A stretch of 39,749 bases of DNA from Pseudomonas sp. (GTDB lineage: Bacteria > Pseudomonadota > Gammaproteobacteria > Pseudomonadales > Pseudomonadaceae), in contig NZ_JAUYNP010000226.1 in NCBI RefSeq assembly GCF_030696055.1, positions 1-39,749 on the forward strand, in the 5' to 3' direction. The notes below the pieces were generated by a model. That model saw only the letters and a list, made by a program, of their open reading frames with translations. It ran no database searches and was not told where the DNA came from. Position 1 is the stretch's first letter. The number at the start of each line of letters is the position of its first letter. Position numbers and translations under genes: made by a program. Shown here one piece after another: positions 28,751 to 39,164 of this stretch.

Positions 28751-29299
28751 CTACTGATCGCTAAGGGCGAAGGCGGTGAGGGTAAAGGTGGGGATGTCGA
28801 TATCCTGCAGCTTCTGCGAGCCGCCCAGCTCCGGCAGGTCGATGATCGCCGCCGCCTCGAAGACGCTGGCGCGCATGCGCCGCACCAGTTGCGCGGCCGC
28901 CAGCAGGGTGCCGCCGGTGGCGATCAGGTCATCGAAGATTAGCACCTGGTCGCCTTCGCACAGGCTGTCGGTCTGGACTTCCAGCCGGGCTTCACCGTAC
29001 TCGGTCTGGTAGCTGGCGCTAAGCACCGCACCCGGCAGTTTGCCCTGCTTGCGAAACAGGATCAGCGGCTTGTTCAGCTCATAGGCGATGATCGAGCCGA
29101 TCAGGAAACCGCGCGCATCCATGGCGCCGATATGGCTGAACTCGGCTTCGACATAGCGCTGGATAAAGCTGTCGGCCACCATGCGCAAGGCGCGTGGCGA
29201 CTGGAACAGCGGGGTGATATCGCGGAAGATCACCCCCGGCTTGGGGAAGTCCGGCACCGGGCGGATCAGGGTCTTGATGCTGAATTCGTCGAAGATCAT
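28751..29299 (-). CDS. apt: Adenine phosphoribosyltransferase
   Basis: [43 protein letters not shown]. Confidence 0.96.
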   Translation of the reverse strand: MIFDEFSIKTLIRPVPDFPKPGVIFRDITPLFQSPRALRMVADSFIQRYVEAEFSHIGAMDARGFLIGSIIAYELNKPLILFRKQGKLPGAVLSASYQTEYGEARLEVQTDSLCEGDQVLIFDDLIATGGTLLAAAQLVRRMRASVFEAAAIIDLPELGGSQKLQDIDIPTFTLTAFALSDQ

Positions 29300-29327
29300 C
29301 GCCTATGTCCTGCGCAGGTCGGCTGGG

Positions 29328-30062
29328 TCAGCCCTCGAGGTTGCCACCGGCCAGGGCGCACAGCTCGATGGGGTCGAGGATGTGCACTTCCTTGCCTTCG
29401 GCTGCGAGCAGCTGGTTCTGTTGGAAGCGGGTAAACACACGCGACACGGTTTCCACCGCCAGGCCCAGGTAGTTGCCGATTTCGTTGCGCGACATGGCCA
29501 GGCGGAACTGGTTGGCGGAGAAGCCGCGGGCGCGGAAGCGGGCCGACAGGTTGACCAGGAAGGTGGCGATGCGCTCGTCGGCGGTCTTCTTCGACAACAG
29601 CAGCATCATCTGCTGATCGTCGCGGATTTCCCGGCTCATGATGCGCATCAGCTGACGGCGCAGTTGCGGCAGTTGCAGCGCCAGTTCATCCAGGCGCTCG
29701 AAGGGGATTTCGCACACCGAGGTGGTTTCCAGGGCCATGGCGGACACCGGGTAGCTCTCGTTGTCCATGCCGGACAGGCCCACCAGTTCGCTGGGCAGAT
29801 GGAAGCCGGTGATCTGCTCGTCGCCCGCATCGCTCAGGCTGAAGGTCTTCAACGCGCCGGCGCGCACGGCGAACACCGAGTTGAAGGCATCGCCCTGGCG
29901 AAACAGGAACTCGCCCTTTTTCAGAGGGCGGCCGCGCTTGACTATATGGTCCAGGGCGTCCATGTCTTCCATATTCAGCGATAGCGGCAGGCACAGGCTG
30001 GACAGGCTGCAGTCATTGCAATGGACTTGGTGGGGGCTGTTCAGCTTGATGCTTTCGGACAT
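29328..30062 (-). CDS. anr: Crp/Fnr-family anaerobic regulator ANR
   Basis: [16 protein letters not shown] Fe-S cysteines, [42 protein letters not shown]. Confidence 0.95.
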   Translation of the reverse strand: MSESIKLNSPHQVHCNDCSLSSLCLPLSLNMEDMDALDHIVKRGRPLKKGEFLFRQGDAFNSVFAVRAGALKTFSLSDAGDEQITGFHLPSELVGLSGMDNESYPVSAMALETTSVCEIPFERLDELALQLPQLRRQLMRIMSREIRDDQQMMLLLSKKTADERIATFLVNLSARFRARGFSANQFRLAMSRNEIGNYLGLAVETVSRVFTRFQQNQLLAAEGKEVHILDPIELCALAGGNLEG

Positions 30063-30292
30063 TAGCGTCGCTTCCAGGATTATACACGCAACGTTCATAA
30101 GGGTACCGCAGGGTGGCGCACTCAGCCAGTCGACTGAAGTCGCAGTGAGGGCGCAAGTCCGCGCCTGCCCAGCGTGCCGGGTGGAGCTGCAGGCCGTGGG
30201 ATGCGGGCGTTGGATCGGCGTTTGGTGCAGGTTTGGCGTACAAACGCAGCGACCAGCGCAAGGCTGGCCGCAGGGTTGCGCGGCTGCAGCGC

Positions 30293-31675
30293 CTAGATCA
30301 CCCGGGAAAAGCGCTGGCGGCTGTGTTCATTGAGGTAGTGATCGAACAGCATGCACAGCGAACGCACCAACAGGCGCCCGGCGGGGAGCACTTCGACGCC
30401 GTGCTGATCCAGCTGGATCAGGCCGTCCGCGGCCATCTGCTGCAACTGCGGCCAGGTCTCGGCGAAGTAGCTGCGGAAGTCGATGGCATAGGCCTGTTCG
30501 ATAGTGGCGAAGCTCAGCTGGAAATGGCAGATCAGCTGCTGGATCACCGCCCGGCGCAGGCGGTCGTCGGCGTTGCAGTGCAGGCCGCGCAAGGTGGCCA
30601 GCTCGCCCTTGGCCAGGCTGTTTTGATACTGGTTGAGGTCGCTGTTGTTCTGGCAGTACAGCTCGCCAATCTGGCTGATCGAGGACACTCCCAGGCCGAT
30701 CAGGTCGCAGTGGCCGTGGGTGGTGTAACCCTGGAAATTACGTTGCAGGCTGCCATCTTCCTGGGCGCTGGCCAGCTCGTCGTCGGGCAGGGCGAAGTGG
30801 TCCATGCCGATATAGCGGTAACCGGCGGCGCTCAGTTGTTCGATGCTGGCCTGCAGCATGGCCAGCTTGTCGCCGGGGCTGGGCAGCTCGCCGTTATTGA
30901 TCCGCCGCTGCGGCATAAAGCGCTCGGGCAGGTGGGCGTAGTTGAACAGCGACAGGCGATCGGGCTGCAGGGCTATGACTTCCGCGACGGTGCGGGCGAA
31001 GCGCGGCGGGGTTTGCAGCGGCAGGCCGTAGATCAGGTCGATATTCACCGAACGGAACTGCAGGGTGCGCGCGGCTTCGACTATGGCGCGGGTCTCGTCC
31101 AGGGTTTGCAGGCGGTTGACCGCCCGCTGCACGGCCGGGTCGAGGTCCTGCACGCCGAGGCTGACCCGGTTGAAGCCCAGCTCGCGCAGCAGACCCATGG
31201 TCGACCAGTCGGCCTCGCGCGGGTCGATCTCGATGCTGTAGTCGCCGGAATCGTCATCCAGCAGGTTGAAGTGCTCGCGTAGCTGGCCCATCAACTGGCG
31301 CAGTTCGTCGTGGCTGAGAAAGGTCGGGGTACCGCCGCCCAGGTGCAACTGCTCGACCCGCTGTTGCTTGTCCAGATGGCGGCCGATGATTTCCACTTCG
31401 CGCGCAAGTTTCTCCAGATAGGGCAGGGCGCGGCCGCGGTCCTTGGTGATCACCTTGTTGCAGGCGCAGTAGTAGCAAATATGCGCGCAGAACGGGATGT
31501 GCACGTACAGCGACAAGGGCCGCAGCGCTTTGCGGCTGTCGCGCAGGGCATGCAGCAGGTCGAACTGGCCGATGCCGGGATGGAACTGCACGGCAGTCGG
31601 ATAAGAGGTGTAGCGGGGGCCGGCCTGATCGTAGCGGCGGATCAGATCGGTGTCCCAGTGGATGGCGTCGAGCAT
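30293..31675 (-). CDS. hemN: Oxygen-independent coproporphyrinogen III oxidase
   Basis: [12 protein letters not shown]; radical [35 protein letters not shown]. Confidence 0.97.
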   Translation of the reverse strand: MLDAIHWDTDLIRRYDQAGPRYTSYPTAVQFHPGIGQFDLLHALRDSRKALRPLSLYVHIPFCAHICYYCACNKVITKDRGRALPYLEKLAREVEIIGRHLDKQQRVEQLHLGGGTPTFLSHDELRQLMGQLREHFNLLDDDSGDYSIEIDPREADWSTMGLLRELGFNRVSLGVQDLDPAVQRAVNRLQTLDETRAIVEAARTLQFRSVNIDLIYGLPLQTPPRFARTVAEVIALQPDRLSLFNYAHLPERFMPQRRINNGELPSPGDKLAMLQASIEQLSAAGYRYIGMDHFALPDDELASAQEDGSLQRNFQGYTTHGHCDLIGLGVSSISQIGELYCQNNSDLNQYQNSLAKGELATLRGLHCNADDRLRRAVIQQLICHFQLSFATIEQAYAIDFRSYFAETWPQLQQMAADGLIQLDQHGVEVLPAGRLLVRSLCMLFDHYLNEHSRQRFSRVI

Positions 31676-31737
31676 GCGGACATTCCCGGTTTGGCTAGCA
31701 GTAACGGGGAGTCTAAGAGCGGTGCGGCTGGGGTGTT

Positions 31738-31751
31738 TTGACCTGGATCAT
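31738..31751 (-). promoter_or_regulatory. Candidate ANR/FNR box upstream of hemN
   Basis: TTGAC-CTGG-ATCAT, 8 of 10 matches to TTGAT-N4-ATCAA, about 70 bp before hemN ATG. Confidence 0.45.
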
Positions 31752-31885
31752 GGAGCTTGTCCGAGAATAGCAATTGGCTGCAAATTGTAGGTTGGTGCTG
31801 AGGAACGAAGCCCAACAACGTCAGCATGTTGGGCTTCGCGGAGCTCAGCCCAACCTACAAAAATCCACAGTCTCGGACAGGCTCC
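31752..31885. mobile_element. MITE-like element with 15-bp imperfect TIRs containing a nested palindromic repeat
   Basis: GGAGCTTGTCCGAGA (31752..31766) vs TCTCGGACAGGCTCC (31871..31885), one mismatch. Confidence 0.55.
31786..31859. repeat. GTAGGTTGGGCT-type palindromic repeat, copy A
   Basis: tgtaggttgg...cgaagcccaaca-acgtcagca-tgttgggcttcg...cagcccaacctaca. Confidence 0.85.
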
Positions 31886-32568
31886 TAGTGCCCCATTAGC
31901 CAATGCTGGTGCGGGCCTGGCATTGTCCATAGGCCGAACAGCATCACCAGCAGGCCGCCGGCCATGCGCACGCCCTGTTGGCGCAGCAAGGCGCTCAGGC
32001 GTTCGGCGGCCATGCCGGTGGCCAGCAGCACCGGCATGGTGCCCAGGCCGAAGGCCAGCATCAAGGCGGCGCTATTGAGGGCATTGCCCTGGCTGGCGGC
32101 CCAGAGCAAGGTGCTGTAGACCAGGCCGCAGGGCAGCCAGCCCCACAGACCGCCGAGCACCAGGGCGCGGGGCAGGCTGGTGACCGGCATAAAGCGCCGG
32201 GTCAGGGGTTGGATATGCCGCCACAGGCCACGGCCCAGGGCTTCGATGCGGGTCAGGCCGCTCCACCAGCCGGCCAGGTACAGGCCCATGGCGATCAGCA
32301 GCAGCGCGGCGACAATGCGCAGGCCCATCACCAGCGGACTATTGGCCACCGCCCAGCCGGCCAGACCGAGCAACAGGCCGGCCAGGCTATAGCTGAAGAT
32401 GCGCCCCAGGTTATAGGCCAGCAGCAGCCTAAAGCGCTGGGCGCGCTGCTCCGGCGGGATGGCCAGGGTCAGGGCGCCCATCAGGCCGCCGCACATGCCC
32501 AGGAAATGGCCGCCACCGAGCAGGCCGAGAATCAGCGCCGAGACCAGCAGCGGCAGCAGCTCAAGCAC
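31885..32568 (-). CDS. TauE/SafE-family membrane protein linked to cbb3 oxidase genes
   Basis: GTG start 32568 (VLELLPLLVSALILGLLGGGHFLGMCGGLMGAL...); overlaps ccoS end. Confidence 0.82.
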   Translation of the reverse strand: MLELLPLLVSALILGLLGGGHFLGMCGGLMGALTLAIPPEQRAQRFRLLLAYNLGRIFSYSLAGLLLGLAGWAVANSPLVMGLRIVAALLLIAMGLYLAGWWSGLTRIEALGRGLWRHIQPLTRRFMPVTSLPRALVLGGLWGWLPCGLVYSTLLWAASQGNALNSAALMLAFGLGTMPVLLATGMAAERLSALLRQQGVRMAGGLLVMLFGLWTMPGPHQHWLMGH

Positions 32569-32782
32569 GGGGCTGTTCCTTGGTGGGTTGTTTCGGCTCG
32601 TCGCGTTGCTGGGCTTGGTTGACCGCGGCCTTATGCCTGGGGTCTTCGTCGTCGAACAGAATGCTATGGGCCGGGCCATCCAGGTCATCGTACTGACCGC
32701 TGTCCACCGCCCAGAAGAACAGCCAGATGGCGAAGCCCACCAGGACTATGGCCACCGGAATCAGAATATAGAGCGCGGGCAT
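32561..32782 (-). CDS. ccoS: cbb3 oxidase assembly protein CcoS
   Basis: MPALYILIPVAIVLVGFAIWLFFWAVDSGQYDDLDGPAHSILFDDE. Confidence 0.95.
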   Translation of the reverse strand: MPALYILIPVAIVLVGFAIWLFFWAVDSGQYDDLDGPAHSILFDDEDPRHKAAVNQAQQRDEPKQPTKEQPRA

Positions 32783-32800
32783 GGGGTCTCCGGGTGGCGA

Positions 32801-32882
32801 TGTAGGTTGGGCTGAGCTTGGCGAAGCCCAACATTGCAGTCTTTGAACTTCGTTGGGCTTCACTGCGTTCAGCCCAACCTAC
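32801..32882. repeat. GTAGGTTGGGCT-type palindromic repeat, copy B
   Basis: tgtaggttgggctgagcttggcgaagcccaac...gttgggcttcactgcgttcagcccaacctac. Confidence 0.88.
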
Positions 32883-35287
32883 GGTTTGGGGCTGCGGGTC
32901 AGACGCAGGGCGTTCAGCACTACCAATAGAGAGCTGAGCGACATGCCCAATGCCGCCCAGATTGGCGTGATCCAACCTATGGCGGCGAACGGCAGCACCA
33001 GGCCATTGTACAGGCTGGCCCAGCTCAGGTTCTCGATGATGATGCGCCGCGTGCGTTGCGCCATGCTCAGGGCTTGCACCAGGCTGCTCAGGCGGTTGGA
33101 CAAGAGCACCGCATCGGCGCTGGTCTTCGCCAGGTCGGTGGCGCTGCCCATGGCCACGCTGATATCGGCGGCGGCCAGCACCGGCACATCGTTGACCCCG
33201 TCGCCGAGCATCAGCACCCGCCGGCCCTGGCTATGCAACTGTTGCAGCACGGCCAGTTTGGCGGCTGGGGTGAGGCCGCCGCGGGCGTCGGCTATGCCCA
33301 GCTGGCGCGCCACCTCGGCGACCATGGGCGAGCTGTCGCCGGACAGCAGCATAATGTGCCAATGCCGAACCTTGGCCGCTTCGATCAGCTGCGCTGCGTC
33401 ATCCCGCACGCGGTCATCCAGGACGAGCCAGGCCAGGGGCCCTTGTTCATCGCCCAGCAGCAGCCATTGGCCGTGCTCGCCCGTAATGGCTGGGGGCTGT
33501 TGACCGCTCAAAGCGCAGACAAAATCCGCCTGGCCGATACGCAGCAGGCGCGCGCCGACCCGGCCCTGCAGGCCCAGGCCCGGATAGCTGTCGACCTGAT
33601 CGGCAGCCTGGCTGGCTTGGCCAAAAGCGCGGGCAATGGGGTGTTCGGAGCGGTTCTCCAGGGCGGCGGCCAGGGCCAGGCAGCTGCCTGAGTCCAGTTC
33701 GCGCAGCGGCTGGATGCTGCTCAGGCTCAGGCGGCCTTCAGTCAGGGTGCCGGTCTTGTCGACGACCAGGGTGTCGATCTGGTTCAAGCCTTCCAGCACA
33801 TGGCCGCGGGTCAGCAGCAGGCCGAGCCTGTGCAAGGATCCGGTGGCGGCGGTCAGGGCGGTGGGCGTGGCCAGGGCCAGGGCGCAGGGGCAGGTGGCGA
33901 CCAGCAGGGCCAGCACTATCCAGAAGGCGCGCGACGGATCGAGTTGCCACCAGATCAGGCCTACCACGGCGGCCGCCAGCAGCACGCTCAGCAGAAACCA
34001 CTGCGCCACCCGATCGGCCAGCACCGCCAGGCGCGGTTTGTCGCTCTGCGCGCGCTCCAGCAAGCGCACTATGGCCGATAGCCGGGTGGCATCGCCCAGG
34101 GCCTGCACCTCGACGCACAGCGGCCCTTCGACGTTGAGGGTGCCGGCGGTCACTGGATCTCCGACGCCGCGCGCCTGCGGCAGGTATTCGCCAGTCAGCA
34201 GCGCTTCGTCGATGCTCGACTGGCCCTGCAGGATGCGCCCGTCGGCCGGTAGCAGGGCGCCTGGCGGCACCAAAACCTGGTCGCCGATCCGCAGCTCGCT
34301 AAGCAGGATACGTTGGCTCTGGCCGTCGGCGTCCAGGCGCAGGCAGGAGGCGGGCAGCAACTTGACCAGCTGCGCGGTGGCCGCTGCCGTACGTTCGCGG
34401 GCGCGGCGCTCCAGATAGCGGCCAGCCAGCAGGAACAGGGCGAACATGCCCACCGCATCGAAATACAGCTCGCCCTGGCCGGTCACCGTCGACCAGATAC
34501 CGGCGACGTAGGCCCCGCCTATGGCCAGGGACACCGACACATCCATAGTCAGATGACGGGTGCGCAGGTCGCGCAAGGCGCCACGAAAGAACTGGCCGCA
34601 GCAGTAGAAGACGATCGGGGTGGTGAGAAACAGGCTGACCCAGCGCAGGATCTGGTCCAGCTCAGGGGATAGGTCGACGTTGAATTCCGGCCAGGTGGCC
34701 ATGCTCGCCATCATCACCTGCATCCATAGCATGCCGGCCACACCCAGCTCGCGCATGGCGCGGCGGTTTTCCCGCTGCAGCTGGGCGGCGGCGGCGTCGG
34801 CCTGCCAGGGATGGCCGGCGTAGCCGATCTTGCGCAGCGCCTTGAGCACATCGCTGAGCGGAATCTGGCTGTCGGCCCAACGCACCTGCAAGCGGTGGTT
34901 GGACAGGTTGAGCGTGGCTTCGGCGATACCCGGCAGCTCGCGCAGGTGTTTCTCGATCAGCCAGCCGCAGGCGGCGCAGCTGATGCCTTCAATCAACAGG
35001 CAGGTTTCGCTGAGCTCCCCGTGGCGTTCGACAAAGGGTTGCTGCACATCGCTGCGGTCGTACAGCGCCAGTTCATCCGGCAGGGCTTGCGGCAGGCTGT
35101 GGGGATTGTTCGCGTTTTCGCTGCGGTGCTGGTAGTAGGGCTCCAGGCCGCCGGCGACTATGGCCTCGGCCACCGCCTGGCAGCCGGGGCAGCACAGCTC
35201 GCGGCTTGCCCCCAGAACATGCGCCTGGAAGCGGCTGCCGGGGGGCACCGGCAGGCCGCAGTGGTAGCAAGGGGTCGGGCTGGCCAT
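32879..35287 (-). CDS. ccoI: Cation-translocating P-type ATPase for cbb3 oxidase copper delivery
   Basis: GISCAACGWLIEKHLRELPG; ATCPCALALATPTAL; VDKTGTLTEG; LGDGVNDVPVLAAADISVAMG. Confidence 0.95.
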   Translation of the reverse strand: MASPTPCYHCGLPVPPGSRFQAHVLGASRELCCPGCQAVAEAIVAGGLEPYYQHRSENANNPHSLPQALPDELALYDRSDVQQPFVERHGELSETCLLIEGISCAACGWLIEKHLRELPGIAEATLNLSNHRLQVRWADSQIPLSDVLKALRKIGYAGHPWQADAAAAQLQRENRRAMRELGVAGMLWMQVMMASMATWPEFNVDLSPELDQILRWVSLFLTTPIVFYCCGQFFRGALRDLRTRHLTMDVSVSLAIGGAYVAGIWSTVTGQGELYFDAVGMFALFLLAGRYLERRARERTAAATAQLVKLLPASCLRLDADGQSQRILLSELRIGDQVLVPPGALLPADGRILQGQSSIDEALLTGEYLPQARGVGDPVTAGTLNVEGPLCVEVQALGDATRLSAIVRLLERAQSDKPRLAVLADRVAQWFLLSVLLAAAVVGLIWWQLDPSRAFWIVLALLVATCPCALALATPTALTAATGSLHRLGLLLTRGHVLEGLNQIDTLVVDKTGTLTEGRLSLSSIQPLRELDSGSCLALAAALENRSEHPIARAFGQASQAADQVDSYPGLGLQGRVGARLLRIGQADFVCALSGQQPPAITGEHGQWLLLGDEQGPLAWLVLDDRVRDDAAQLIEAAKVRHWHIMLLSGDSSPMVAEVARQLGIADARGGLTPAAKLAVLQQLHSQGRRVLMLGDGVNDVPVLAAADISVAMGSATDLAKTSADAVLLSNRLSSLVQALSMAQRTRRIIIENLSWASLYNGLVLPFAAIGWITPIWAALGMSLSSLLVVLNALRLTRSPKP

Positions 35288-35295
35288 CGGCGTGC

Positions 35296-35808
35296 TTACG
35301 GCTGATCCCCGAGGCGGATGCTGTTGCCGCTCTGCAGGCTTTCTTCTTCGAACAGGCGCCAGTCCTTGCCACCTTCCTGGCCGATCAGCTCGACGAAGCG
35401 GCGGCCCTGCACGGCGTCGATCATCTGCCCGCTGTAGCTGCCATCGGCCTGCAGCTGCAGTATCACTCGGCGGTCGCGTTCCGGCTGGGTCGGCGAGATC
35501 AGGTTGAGCACCAGCTGTTGCGGCCGGCTATGGCCTTGCAGCTGCAAGCTGGCGACGCCGGTCTCTTCATCCAGCACCAGGCTGGCGTTGAGCTGCAGGC
35601 GGAGTGCATGGTTTTCCCGCTCCAGCGACCGGTTGATGCCCTTGCCGACATCGTAATAGTCATCGGAAATCAGCCCCGGTGGGTTCTGCGTGGCGATGGT
35701 CAGCAGGGCCACGCCCTGGGCCACCGAGTAGCTCAGCAGGGCTATCAGGAACCAGGGCCAGAACTGCTTGTACCAGGGCTTGTTCGCTGCGGTTTTTGGC
35801 TCGGACAT
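35296..35808 (-). CDS. ccoH: FixH/CcoH family protein
   Basis: [49 protein letters not shown]. Confidence 0.92.
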   Translation of the reverse strand: MSEPKTAANKPWYKQFWPWFLIALLSYSVAQGVALLTIATQNPPGLISDDYYDVGKGINRSLERENHALRLQLNASLVLDEETGVASLQLQGHSRPQQLVLNLISPTQPERDRRVILQLQADGSYSGQMIDAVQGRRFVELIGQEGGKDWRLFEEESLQSGNSIRLGDQP

Positions 35809-35820
35809 GCTCTTCTCTAA

Positions 35821-37227
35821 TCAGCGGACGCTGGGGCCGATAAAGCGGCTGTCAGCATCGGTTTTGATACTTGGATCATCCACCGACTGCAGGTGGAAGC
35901 TGATTTCATTGGTGCTGGACGGCAGGCTTGAAGGGTCGATGGACAGCTCGACCGGCAGCGACAGCACCTCGCCCTCGAGGGCCTTGATCTCGCGCTTGCC
36001 TTCGTAGACCAGCCCCTCGAGGCCATCGGCTGCGATCAGGTAGGTCACCTCGTGCTGGGCCTTGTTCATGATCTTCAGGGTGTAGACGTTCTCGATCCGG
36101 CCCTCTTCGTTTTCCCGGTAGAGCACGCGGTCCTTGAGTACGTCCAGTTCCACCAGCGAGCGGCTGGCGATGGCCCAGGCGAATACGCCGAACATCGCCA
36201 GCAGGGCGACGGCGTAGCCGATCAGGCGTGGACGCGCCAGGTGGGTCTTCTGCCCGGACAGGTTGTGTTCGGTGGTGTAGCTGATCAGCCCTTTGGGGTA
36301 GTTCATCTTGTCCATGATGCTGTCGCAGGCATCGATACAGGCGGCGCAGCCGATGCACTCGATCTGCAGGCCGTCGCGGATGTCGATGCCGGTGGGGCAG
36401 ACGTGCACGCACATCTTGCAGTCGATGCAGTCGCCCAGGCCTTCGGCCTTGTAGTCGGCATCGCGCTTGCGCGGGCCGCGGTGTTCGCCGCGGCGCGGGT
36501 CGTAGGAGACGATCAGGGTGTCCTGGTCGAACATCACGCTCTGGAAGCGCGCATAGGGGCACATATAGATGCACACCTGCTCGCGCAGGTAGCCGGCGTT
36601 GCCGTAGGTGGCGAGGGTGAAGAAGCCGACCCAGAACAGCGCCCAGCCGCCAGCCTCGAGGGTGAACAGGGCGGGGATCAGCTCGCGAATCGGGGTGAAG
36701 TAACCGACGAAGGTGATCGCGGTGAGGAACGAGACGCCGACCCAGATGCCGTGCTTGGCCAGTTTGCGCAGGAACTTCTGCCCGGTCATCGGTGCCTTGT
36801 CGAGTTTTATGCGCTGGTTGCGATCACCCTCGGTGACCTTTTCCGCCCACATAAAGACCCAGGTGAACACGCTTTGCGGGCAGGTGTAGCCGCACCAGAC
36901 GCGTCCGGCAAATACGGTAATAAAGAACAGGCCGAAGGCGGCGATGATCAGCAGCGCCGAGAGCAGGACGAAATCCTGGGGCCAGTAGGTGGAGCCGAGG
37001 ATATGGAACTTGCGCTCCGGCAGGTTCCACCAGACGGCCTGACGGCCTTCCCAGTTCAACCATACGGTGCCGAAGTACAACAGGAAGAGGGCTGCGCCAC
37101 CGAGCATGCGCAGGTTGCGGAAGATGCCGGTGAAGGAGCGGGTGTAGATTTTTTCGCGGTTGGCGTACAGGTCGACAGTTTCGACCTTGGCCGGGGTGAC
37201 GTCTTTGACAGGAATCTGTGCGCTCAT
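35821..37227 (-). CDS. ccoG: cbb3 oxidase accessory ferredoxin-like protein CcoG
   Basis: FAGRVWCGYTCPQSVFTWVFMWAE; CIDCKMCVHVCPTGIDIRDGLQIECIGCAACIDACDSIM. Confidence 0.95.
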   Translation of the reverse strand: MSAQIPVKDVTPAKVETVDLYANREKIYTRSFTGIFRNLRMLGGAALFLLYFGTVWLNWEGRQAVWWNLPERKFHILGSTYWPQDFVLLSALLIIAAFGLFFITVFAGRVWCGYTCPQSVFTWVFMWAEKVTEGDRNQRIKLDKAPMTGQKFLRKLAKHGIWVGVSFLTAITFVGYFTPIRELIPALFTLEAGGWALFWVGFFTLATYGNAGYLREQVCIYMCPYARFQSVMFDQDTLIVSYDPRRGEHRGPRKRDADYKAEGLGDCIDCKMCVHVCPTGIDIRDGLQIECIGCAACIDACDSIMDKMNYPKGLISYTTEHNLSGQKTHLARPRLIGYAVALLAMFGVFAWAIASRSLVELDVLKDRVLYRENEEGRIENVYTLKIMNKAQHEVTYLIAADGLEGLVYEGKREIKALEGEVLSLPVELSIDPSSLPSSTNEISFHLQSVDDPSIKTDADSRFIGPSVR

Positions 37228-37317
37228 CAGTTCGTACCACAGCGGTTGATTGGCTGCCCCGATCGATACCTGCCGGTCGGGGTCATACGGGCTCTTGCGC
37301 TATGGTACGCCTGACTA

Positions 37318-37363
37318 CTCCTGAGCAGGTGCGACCGGCGGTCGCGTCTGGCTCAGGCAGGAG
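37318..37363 (-). terminator. Branched hairpin between ccoP and ccoG, candidate terminator/processing element
   Basis: gcgacc-ggc-ggtcgc stem inside ctgagc/gctcag stem, immediately after ccoP stop. Confidence 0.5.
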
Positions 37364-37365
37364 AA

Positions 37366-38352
37366 TTACTTCTCGATCTTAGCGTGCGACAGGCTATACA
37401 CATAGGCCGCCAGCAGATGCACCTGGTCATTACCCAGGCGATCGGCATGGGCCGGCATCTTGCCGTTGCGGCCGTAACGCAGAGTTTGTTGTACCTGGGC
37501 GAAGCTGGAGCCATACAGCCAGGTTTTGTCGGTCAGGTTGGCCGAGCCCATGGCCTGTTGACCCTTGGCATCCGGGCCATGACAGACTGCACAGTTGGCC
37601 TTGAAGATCTCTTGACCTGCGTCAATATCTGCCTCGATGCCTTCCGGAACCTTCAAGCCAGACAGGCTGCGAATGTAGCCCGCGACATTGCGGATACCTG
37701 CTTCGCCGATGCTGTCCTTCCATGCCGGCATCGCCGCCTGACGACCGTCCATGATGGTGGTCTTGATGGTGGCCGGCTCGCCGCCGTACAGCCAGTCCTT
37801 ATCGGTCAGGTTGGGGAAGCCATAGGCGCCCTTGGCGTCGGAACCGTGGCAGACCGAGCAGTTGGAGGCAAACAGGCGACCGCCCATTTTCAACGCTTGC
37901 TCGTCCTGGGCCACTTGTTCTATAGGCATGGCCGCATATTTGGCGAAGATCGGCCCGTATTGGCCGTCAGCCTTGGCCATTTCCTTTTCCCACTGGTGCA
38001 CGCCGTTCCAGCCTGCGTTGCGTTCGCCATCGGCGATTTGCACGTTGGTGGCGAAGGGGGTCTTGGCTTCGCTGTCGAGGTGGTCGTAGCCCGGCAGCAG
38101 GCCTTTCCAGTTGCCCAGACCCGGGTAGAGCACTAGGTAGCCGAGGGCGAAGATGATGGTGCCGACAAACAGCATGAACCACCACTTGGGCAGCGGGTTG
38201 TCGAACTCCTCGATACCGTCGAAGGCATGCCCGACGGTTTCCTCGGTGCTCTCCTGACGCTGGCCCTTGCGGGTGCCGAAGATCAGCCAAGTCAGGGCGA
38301 AAATGGTGCCCAGAGACAGAATGGTTACGTACCAACTCCAGAACGTGGTCAT
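37366..38352 (-). CDS. ccoP: cbb3 cytochrome c oxidase subunit III (dihaem)
   Basis: Two CxxCH motifs: [18 protein letters not shown] and [20 protein letters not shown]. Confidence 0.97.
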   Translation of the reverse strand: MTTFWSWYVTILSLGTIFALTWLIFGTRKGQRQESTEETVGHAFDGIEEFDNPLPKWWFMLFVGTIIFALGYLVLYPGLGNWKGLLPGYDHLDSEAKTPFATNVQIADGERNAGWNGVHQWEKEMAKADGQYGPIFAKYAAMPIEQVAQDEQALKMGGRLFASNCSVCHGSDAKGAYGFPNLTDKDWLYGGEPATIKTTIMDGRQAAMPAWKDSIGEAGIRNVAGYIRSLSGLKVPEGIEADIDAGQEIFKANCAVCHGPDAKGQQAMGSANLTDKTWLYGSSFAQVQQTLRYGRNGKMPAHADRLGNDQVHLLAAYVYSLSHAKIEK

Positions 38353-38549
38353 TGGTTATTGCTCCTGGAAGATTGCTCGTCACGCTCTTTGGGTTGGGGG
38401 TCGTCGGCGAAGGGCAGGTTAGCGGCCTCGTCGAAGCTCGATTTGCGCTTGCTGCTGTAGGCCCAGAGCACCACGCCGATAAAGGCGATGAACACCACTG
38501 CCGTGCCTATGCCGCGAATAGTCCCGACGTCCGTTAGAAAAGTGGGCAT
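38349..38549 (-). CDS. ccoQ: cbb3 oxidase subunit CcoQ/FixQ
   Basis: Single-TM 66 aa protein, [33 protein letters not shown]; between ccoO and ccoP. Confidence 0.92.
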   Translation of the reverse strand: MPTFLTDVGTIRGIGTAVVFIAFIGVVLWAYSSKRKSSFDEAANLPFADDPQPKERDEQSSRSNNQ

Positions 38550-38555
38550 AGTGCG

Positions 38556-39163
38556 TTACCGTTTGTTCTTGATAGCGGTGCCGAGAACCTGCAGGTACGC
38601 GACCAGCGCGTCCATTTCGGTCTTGCCCTTCACCGCGTCCTTGGCCCCGGCGATGTCTGCATCGCTGTAGGGGACGCCAAAGCCACGCATGACTTCCATC
38701 TTCTTGGCGGTGTCCTTGCCATCCAGCTGGTGTTCAACCAGCCAGGGGTAGGCCGGCATCTTCGATTCCGGTACCAGGTTGCGCGGGTTGTACAGGTGCG
38801 CACGTTGCCACTCGTCCGAGTAGCGGCCGCCAACGCGGGCCAGGTCCGGACCGGTACGCTTGGAACCCCACAGGAAGGGGTGATCCCACACGCTTTCACC
38901 GGCGACCGAGTAGTGGCCGTAACGTTCGGTTTCGGCGCGGAACGGACGGATCATCTGCGAGTGGCAGCCGACGCAGCCGTTCTTGATGTAGATGTCGCGG
39001 CCTTCCAGCTGCAGCGCGGTGTAGGGCTTGAGGCCCGCGACCGGCTCATTGGTGACGTCCTGGAAAAACAGCGGGACTATCTGGGTCAGGCCGCCGATGC
39101 TGACGGCGAGGACCATCAGCAGCGCCATCAGGCCGATATTCTTCTCGATGATTTCGTGTTTCA

Positions 39164-39164
<1 letters not shown>
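38556..39164 (-). CDS. ccoO: cbb3 cytochrome c oxidase subunit II
   Basis: [58 protein letters not shown]. Confidence 0.97.

Noticed and set aside
30233-31282. 349 aa plus-strand ORF opposite hemN
   Set aside because: Shadow ORF of hemN with no domain signature
31978-32622. Gln/Ala/Gly-rich plus-strand ORF opposite TauE/SafE gene
   Set aside because: Low-complexity antisense frame of a membrane protein gene
37240-37300. Possible ANR box TTGATTGGCTGCCCCGATCGA upstream of ccoG
   Set aside because: Spacing and right half do not fit TTGAT-N4-ATCAA
36052-37314. 420 aa plus-strand ORF opposite ccoG
   Set aside because: Shadow ORF; ccoG ferredoxin motifs identify the real frame
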